From positions 2,356,001 to 2,420,000 of the forward strand of contig NZ_CP155793.1 of the NCBI RefSeq assembly GCF_039729145.1: DNA of 64,000 bases. The letters run 5' to 3'. A program made the position numbers and the translations under genes. The notes beneath the pieces are model-generated. The model was given only the letters and a program-made list of their open reading frames with translations, was not told the origin of the DNA and ran no database searches. This DNA comes from Microbacterium sp. SY138 (lineage in GTDB: Bacteria > Actinomycetota > Actinomycetes > Actinomycetales > Microbacteriaceae). Positions 62,868 to 64,000 of the stretch are shown in pieces. Positions within the stretch are counted from its first letter, which is position 1, and every line of letters begins with the position of its first letter.

Positions 62868-64000
62868 CGGATGCTCCTCGCGGGCGTGCTGTCGGAGTTC
62901 TCTGCGGCGTGATCGGCGGTTGCCGGAATCAACTCCATTCTCGCCCGAACCGTGCCGACCTGGACGAGGGGATTCCCACAGCAGCCGCCGCCTTCGCCAT
63001 CGAAGTCACCCGATCCCCCGCAGACACCCGTCGCAGGCAGGGTGAGCTGCGTGCTCCGCGCGGCGATCAGGTCGCCCGCGAGCCGTGCGGCGACGCTGCG
63101 TGCCTGCTCGAATCCCGTGAGCGCCAGGAATGTGGGCGCACGCCCGTAGCTCTTCGCGCCGATGATGTAGAAATCGTCTTCCGGCTGGGTGAGCTCGGCC
63201 GCCCCTGTCGCCCCGACCGACCCGCAGGAGTGGACGTTCGGGTCGATGTCCGCGGCGATGCCGGCCACCGCCTCCAGAGTCGGGTCCCATGCCACACGCA
63301 CCTCCGAGAGCATGCCGAGGTCGGGACGGAATCCCGTCAAGGCGAACACGTGCGAGACGCCCCTCACCGCACCTCCGCTGTCCGCAATGATCGTGAGACC
63401 CTCTTCGTCCGCGCGGAACTCCGCGACGCGGAACCCCTGGATGACATCGACGAGACCGGACTCGATGACTTTTCGAGCCCGCGCGCCCAGCGCCGCGCGC
63501 TCGGGAAGCGCATCGCCCGTTGCGCCACCGAGCAGGCGGGACGCCGCCTTTCCCCGGCGCATCAGCCACGAGACCCGTGTACCGGGGTGTCGTCGCGCCA
63601 ACGCGGTCAGGCGCAGCACGGTGTGCGTGGCCGAGTGCCCGGACCCGATGACGACCACGTGCCGCCCGGCCTGGGCCGTGACATCATCCGGAATCCGGTA
63701 GGAGATATGCGAGGCGAAGCCTGTCTCGCCGATCGCGGGGAGTCCCTCGGCTCCGGCCGGATTGGGGCGACCCCAGGTACCGCTCGCATCGACGACGGCA
63801 CGTGCACCGATCCGGAGTTCTTCACCATCCGCGCCGATCGCATGAACGACGAAGGGCTGTCCTGCGCGACCGCTCTCGACCACACGGTCCCGCCCCTTGC
63901 GCGCGACGCCGGTGACCGTCGTCGAGTAGCGGACCCGCTTCCCCAGCACATCAGCGAGGGGCGCGAGATACCGCACGATCCACTCCGCGCCGGTCGGATA
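62864..64000 (-). CDS. FAD/NAD(P)-binding oxidoreductase, arsenic-operon type (5' end outside window)
   Basis: Incomplete: the frame is open to base 64000 and the N-terminal FAD-binding region lies outside; about 378 residues are visible. Seen: a central NAD(P)-binding segment (HVVVIGSGHSATHTVLRLT), AVVDASGTWGRPNP, and a C-terminal FALTGFRPDLG-like FAD region; a cysteine cluster CGGSGDFDGEGGGCCG sits near the end. Flavoproteins of this type (ArsO-like) are common beside arsC. The cluster could bind metal or thiols. Translationally coupled to arsC (ATGA overlap). Confidence 0.82.
   Translation of the reverse strand, partial: YPTGAEWIVRYLAPLADVLGKRVRYSTTVTGVARKGRDRVVESGRAGQPFVVHAIGADGEELRIGARAVVDASGTWGRPNPAGAEGLPAIGETGFASHISYRIPDDVTAQAGRHVVVIGSGHSATHTVLRLTALARRHPGTRVSWLMRRGKAASRLLGGATGDALPERAALGARARKVIESGLVDVIQGFRVAEFRADEEGLTIIADSGGAVRGVSHVFALTGFRPDLGMLSEVRVAWDPTLEAVAGIAADIDPNVHSCGSVGATGAAELTQPEDDFYIIGAKSYGRAPTFLALTGFEQARSVAARLAGDLIAARSTQLTLPATGVCGGSGDFDGEGGGCCGNPLVQVGTVRARMELIPATADHAAENSDSTPARSIR

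Overview
This window is one continuous stretch of a high-GC actinobacterial chromosome. The gene content points to a Microbacteriaceae-type organism (Microbacterium or a close relative): WhiB, DUF3499, DUF5719, DUF4012, LCP, LGFP-repeat and RmlC-RmlD fusion proteins, a sortase-type tail, SD-led and leaderless starts, and no mycolate genes. The genus is an inference from gene families, not from a search. I see no phage, insertion sequence, integron or CRISPR array.

Layout. 1-7217: conserved core block (DUF3499, degenerate metallopeptidase, DUF5719, very large GT2 membrane protein, WhiB2-like regulator, manA). 7286-29159: surface-glycan region 1. It holds two O-antigen-ligase paralogues, galE, a GlfT1-like transferase, a WbmS-like deacetylase, a KAS III plus ACP pair beside an LpxD-like acyltransferase, and a six-gene operon (flippase-like protein, LpxA-like acyltransferase, glf, Wzm, Wzt, GT4). 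Divergent from that operon lie a DegT aminotransferase and a Gfo/Idh dehydrogenase; a second amino-sugar operon and an LhgO-like oxidase follow. 29203-41755: surface-glycan region 2. It holds a large membrane protein, a rhamnosyltransferase-like GT2, a second Wzm/Wzt pair whose ATPase has a C-terminal substrate-binding extension, two RgpF paralogues, and rmlA, rmlB and fused rmlC-rmlD. 41811-49885: exported and wall proteins (LGFP-repeat protein with a 624-bp internal duplication, GT4, DUF4012, sortase-type protein, LCP ligase). 49882-53090: housekeeping (purE, purK, PH-domain protein, birA). 53093-58347: three CDP-glycerol glycerophosphotransferase-like proteins and a GT2. 58396-64000: HtrA protease, aminotransferase, nitrilase-family amidase, initiator tRNA, arsC and an incomplete flavoprotein.

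How it fits together (inference). Region 1 appears to make and export a galactofuranose-containing polymer (galE to glf to GT, then Wzm/Wzt). Region 2 appears to make a rhamnose-containing polymer (Rml to RgpF/GT2, then Wzm/Wzt). LCP would attach polymers to peptidoglycan, and the CDP-glycerol transferases suggest a teichoic-acid-like polymer as well. The most unusual feature is a set of genes normally associated with lipid-A-type acylated amino sugars: LpxA-like and LpxD-like acyltransferases with the catalytic-type histidine, a GnnA/GnnB-like oxidoreductase and aminotransferase, and a dedicated KAS III and ACP. All sit inside a Gram-positive wall-glycan locus.

Intergenic space is small; no gap exceeds about 300 bases. 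Many genes have a -10-like hexamer ending 6-7 nt before the start codon and no Shine-Dalgarno, which indicates widespread leaderless transcription.
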